From assembly GCA_030824175.1 (NCBI GenBank), contig JAVBYH010000249.1, forward strand, positions 1 through 8,198: a DNA stretch of 8,198 bases, written 5' to 3'. A program made the translations under genes and the position numbers. The DNA is from Bacteroidota bacterium (GTDB lineage: Bacteria; Bacteroidota; Ignavibacteria; UBA10030; UBA8401). Shown piece by piece: positions 7,128 through 8,198 of the stretch (the first letter of the stretch is position 1; every line of letters begins with the position of its first letter). Below the pieces are notes generated by a model, which searched no databases, had not been told where the DNA came from, and saw only the letters and a list, made by a program, of their open reading frames with translations.

Positions 7128-7147
7128 AATAACGAAAGGGCACCGCC

Positions 7148-7297
7148 ATGTTGTTCACAATTGCTGTCATCCTCGTTCTCCTCTGGCTTCTCGGCCTTGT
7201 CACATCCTTTACAATCGGCGGTTTCATCCACATTCTTCTTGTCATCGCTATCATCGTCGTGCTGCTGCGCGTGATTCGCGGCGAGAAGGTGCTCTGA
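7148..7297 (+). CDS. Small two-helix membrane protein, lmo0937/DUF5670 family
   Basis: This 49-aa hydrophobic protein has two transmembrane helices (about residues 2-20 and 25-42) separated by the short 'TSFTIGGFIH' turn, and a basic C-terminus (RVIRGEK). The order MLFTIAVILVLLWLLGLVTS...GGFIHILLVIAI is the hallmark of the lmo0937 family (DUF5670), small inner-membrane proteins of unknown function found across distant bacterial phyla; some members are linked to general stress regulons. Length is full for the family. The start is supported by GAAAGGG (7134-7140), seven bases before the ATG. The transporter gene begins eight bases after the stop, so translation is probably coupled and the two proteins may work together in the membrane; that is inference. 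Confidence 0.88.
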   Translation: MLFTIAVILVLLWLLGLVTSFTIGGFIHILLVIAIIVVLLRVIRGEKVL

Positions 7298-7305
7298 CCC
7301 TGCAG

Positions 7306-8198
7306 ATGGAACGCTCAGAATATTCGGGTCGGTCCGTGGTGTTTGCAGCATCGATCGTCGTCATCTTCGCCGGCATCTTCCTGGCGCAGTCGGTCCTCCT
7401 GCCGCTCCTCCTGTCGGCATTCATCGCGGTGCTTGCACTCGCTCCGCTCCGCTGGCTCGAAAGACATAAGGTCCCCTCGGGGATCGCCGTCTTGCTCGTC
7501 GTACTCGGCGTTGTCGTCGTGCTCGGTGTGTTTATCCTCCTGACGTATGTTTCCGTGCGGAGCATCACAGACGCGCTTCCCGCATATCAGGCACGCTTCC
7601 AGGAACAGGTCGCACATGCCTCGGCAGTGCTGGCGAGCCATGGGATCGAAGGCGGCGAGAAGATCTTTCAGAATATTGTCACGCCCGAGGCGGCTGCCGG
7701 TGTGCTCATCGGATTCCTCTCGGGTCTTGCATCGGCCTTTTCAAACATCGTGCTCATCCTCCTGACGATTATTTTTATTCTGCTCGAGGCGTCGACCTTT
7801 CCCGTGAAGCTGCGCGCGGCGATCGGCGATGCCCGTGCGTCGTTCCCAAAATTTGCGGTCTTTGCGAACGACCTCAAGCGAGTGGTCGTCATCCAGACGC
7901 TGATCAGCTTCTCGACGGGAGTGATCATGGGCGTATGGCTGACGATACTTGGGGCCGATTTCACGATTCTGCTGGGCCTCCTGACGTTCCTGTTCAACTT
8001 CGTGCCGAATATCGGATCGGTGATCGCGGCTGTACCCGCGGTCGTTATCGTCTACATCCAGTTCGGCGCGGGCCGCGCGCTTCTTGCCGGGCTCGGTTTC
8101 GTCGCGGTGGGAACGATCGTCGGAAATTTCATACAGCCCCGTCTCATGGGGCAAAAGCTGGGACTCTCCAGCCTTGTCGTTTTTCTTTCTGTCATCTT
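7306..8198 (+). CDS. AI-2E family (PerM/TqsA-type) transporter, N-terminal part (cut by right window edge)
   Basis: This multi-pass inner-membrane protein belongs to the AI-2E/UPF0118 family, whose members include E. coli TqsA, PerM and YdiK; most members have no proven substrate. The 297 codons present have no stop, and family lengths of about 340-380 aa suggest the last 50-80 residues are missing. Seen are two membrane stretches at about 11-48 ('LLPLLLSAFIAVLALAPLRWLERH'-type opening, split here around the conserved Pro33) and 57-82. A soluble segment follows at about 83-140, then further helices. The conserved 'NFVPNIGSVIAAVPA' lies at 231-245 and 'GNFIQPRLMGQKLGLS' at 273-288, followed by the start of a last helix. 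The ATG at 7306 gives the standard N-terminus; it has no clear ribosome binding site and lies eight bases after the small membrane protein stop, so coupling is likely. An autoinducer-export role should not be assumed from the family name. Confidence 0.93.
   Translation, partial: MERSEYSGRSVVFAASIVVIFAGIFLAQSVLLPLLLSAFIAVLALAPLRWLERHKVPSGIAVLLVVLGVVVVLGVFILLTYVSVRSITDALPAYQARFQEQVAHASAVLASHGIEGGEKIFQNIVTPEAAAGVLIGFLSGLASAFSNIVLILLTIIFILLEASTFPVKLRAAIGDARASFPKFAVFANDLKRVVVIQTLISFSTGVIMGVWLTILGADFTILLGLLTFLFNFVPNIGSVIAAVPAVVIVYIQFGAGRALLAGLGFVAVGTIVGNFIQPRLMGQKLGLSSLVVFLSVI

Noticed and set aside
7021..7130. A tRNA or known riboswitch in the structured region
   Set aside because: There is no T-loop, acceptor CCA or cloverleaf spacing, and no conserved riboswitch core that I could recognise.
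5593..7254. A 553-codon open frame on the minus strand across the GH125 gene
   Set aside because: It is a shadow of GC-rich codon use opposite GH125. Its translation is Arg/His/Val-rich, has no family motif, and runs through the structured intergenic region.

Overview
The window is GC-rich, densely coded bacterial DNA. It holds six genes, two of them cut by the window edges, and no tRNA, rRNA, CRISPR array, transposase or phage gene. Four of the six products carry N-terminal export signals: a carboxylesterase, a GH31 glycosidase, an amidase and a GH125 mannosidase. This points to a Gram-negative-type saccharolytic bacterium with a periplasm or secretome devoted to glycoconjugate breakdown. 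The 'W-x-L-I-G-P-F-P' C-terminal module on the GH31 protein is of a kind I associate with Planctomycetes/Verrucomicrobia/Lentisphaerae and similar environmental lineages. I cannot assign a phylum from the sequence, and Spirochaetota, Bacteroidota or a PVC-type uncultured bacterium all remain possible.

Layout: (1) Positions 2-496, minus strand, hold the N-terminal part of a type-B carboxylesterase that runs off the left edge. It has a good sigma70-like promoter only a few bases upstream of its start. (2) Positions 497-629 are a divergent intergenic region. (3) Positions 630-3770, plus strand, encode a 1046-aa secreted GH31 alpha-glycosidase with an extra C-terminal beta-sandwich module. (4) Positions 3807-5432 encode an amidase-signature hydrolase resembling peptide amidases, with an intact Lys-Ser-Ser triad and a Tat-like signal. 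(5) Positions 5450-5528 hold a compact repeat of two hairpins framed by 12-bp perfect inverted repeats. (6) Positions 5542-6984 encode a GH125 exo-alpha-1,6-mannosidase, also with a Tat-like signal. (7) Positions 6985-7147 are a non-coding stretch with strong, partly mutually exclusive RNA helices. (8) Positions 7148-7297 encode a 49-aa two-helix membrane protein of the lmo0937/DUF5670 type. (9) Positions 7306-8198 encode the first 297 residues of an AI-2E/PerM-family transporter, open at the right edge.

Functionally, the esterase, GH31, amidase and GH125 genes look like a small catabolic cluster working outside the cytoplasm on an esterified or amidated, mannose- and alpha-hexose-containing glycan or glycopeptide. 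The shared substrate is inference. No transporter, regulator or sugar kinase for it lies in the window. The small membrane protein and the AI-2E-type transporter form a separate pair, probably cotranscribed, preceded by a structured leader. The two least explained elements are the double-hairpin repeat before the GH125 gene and the structured region before the small membrane protein.
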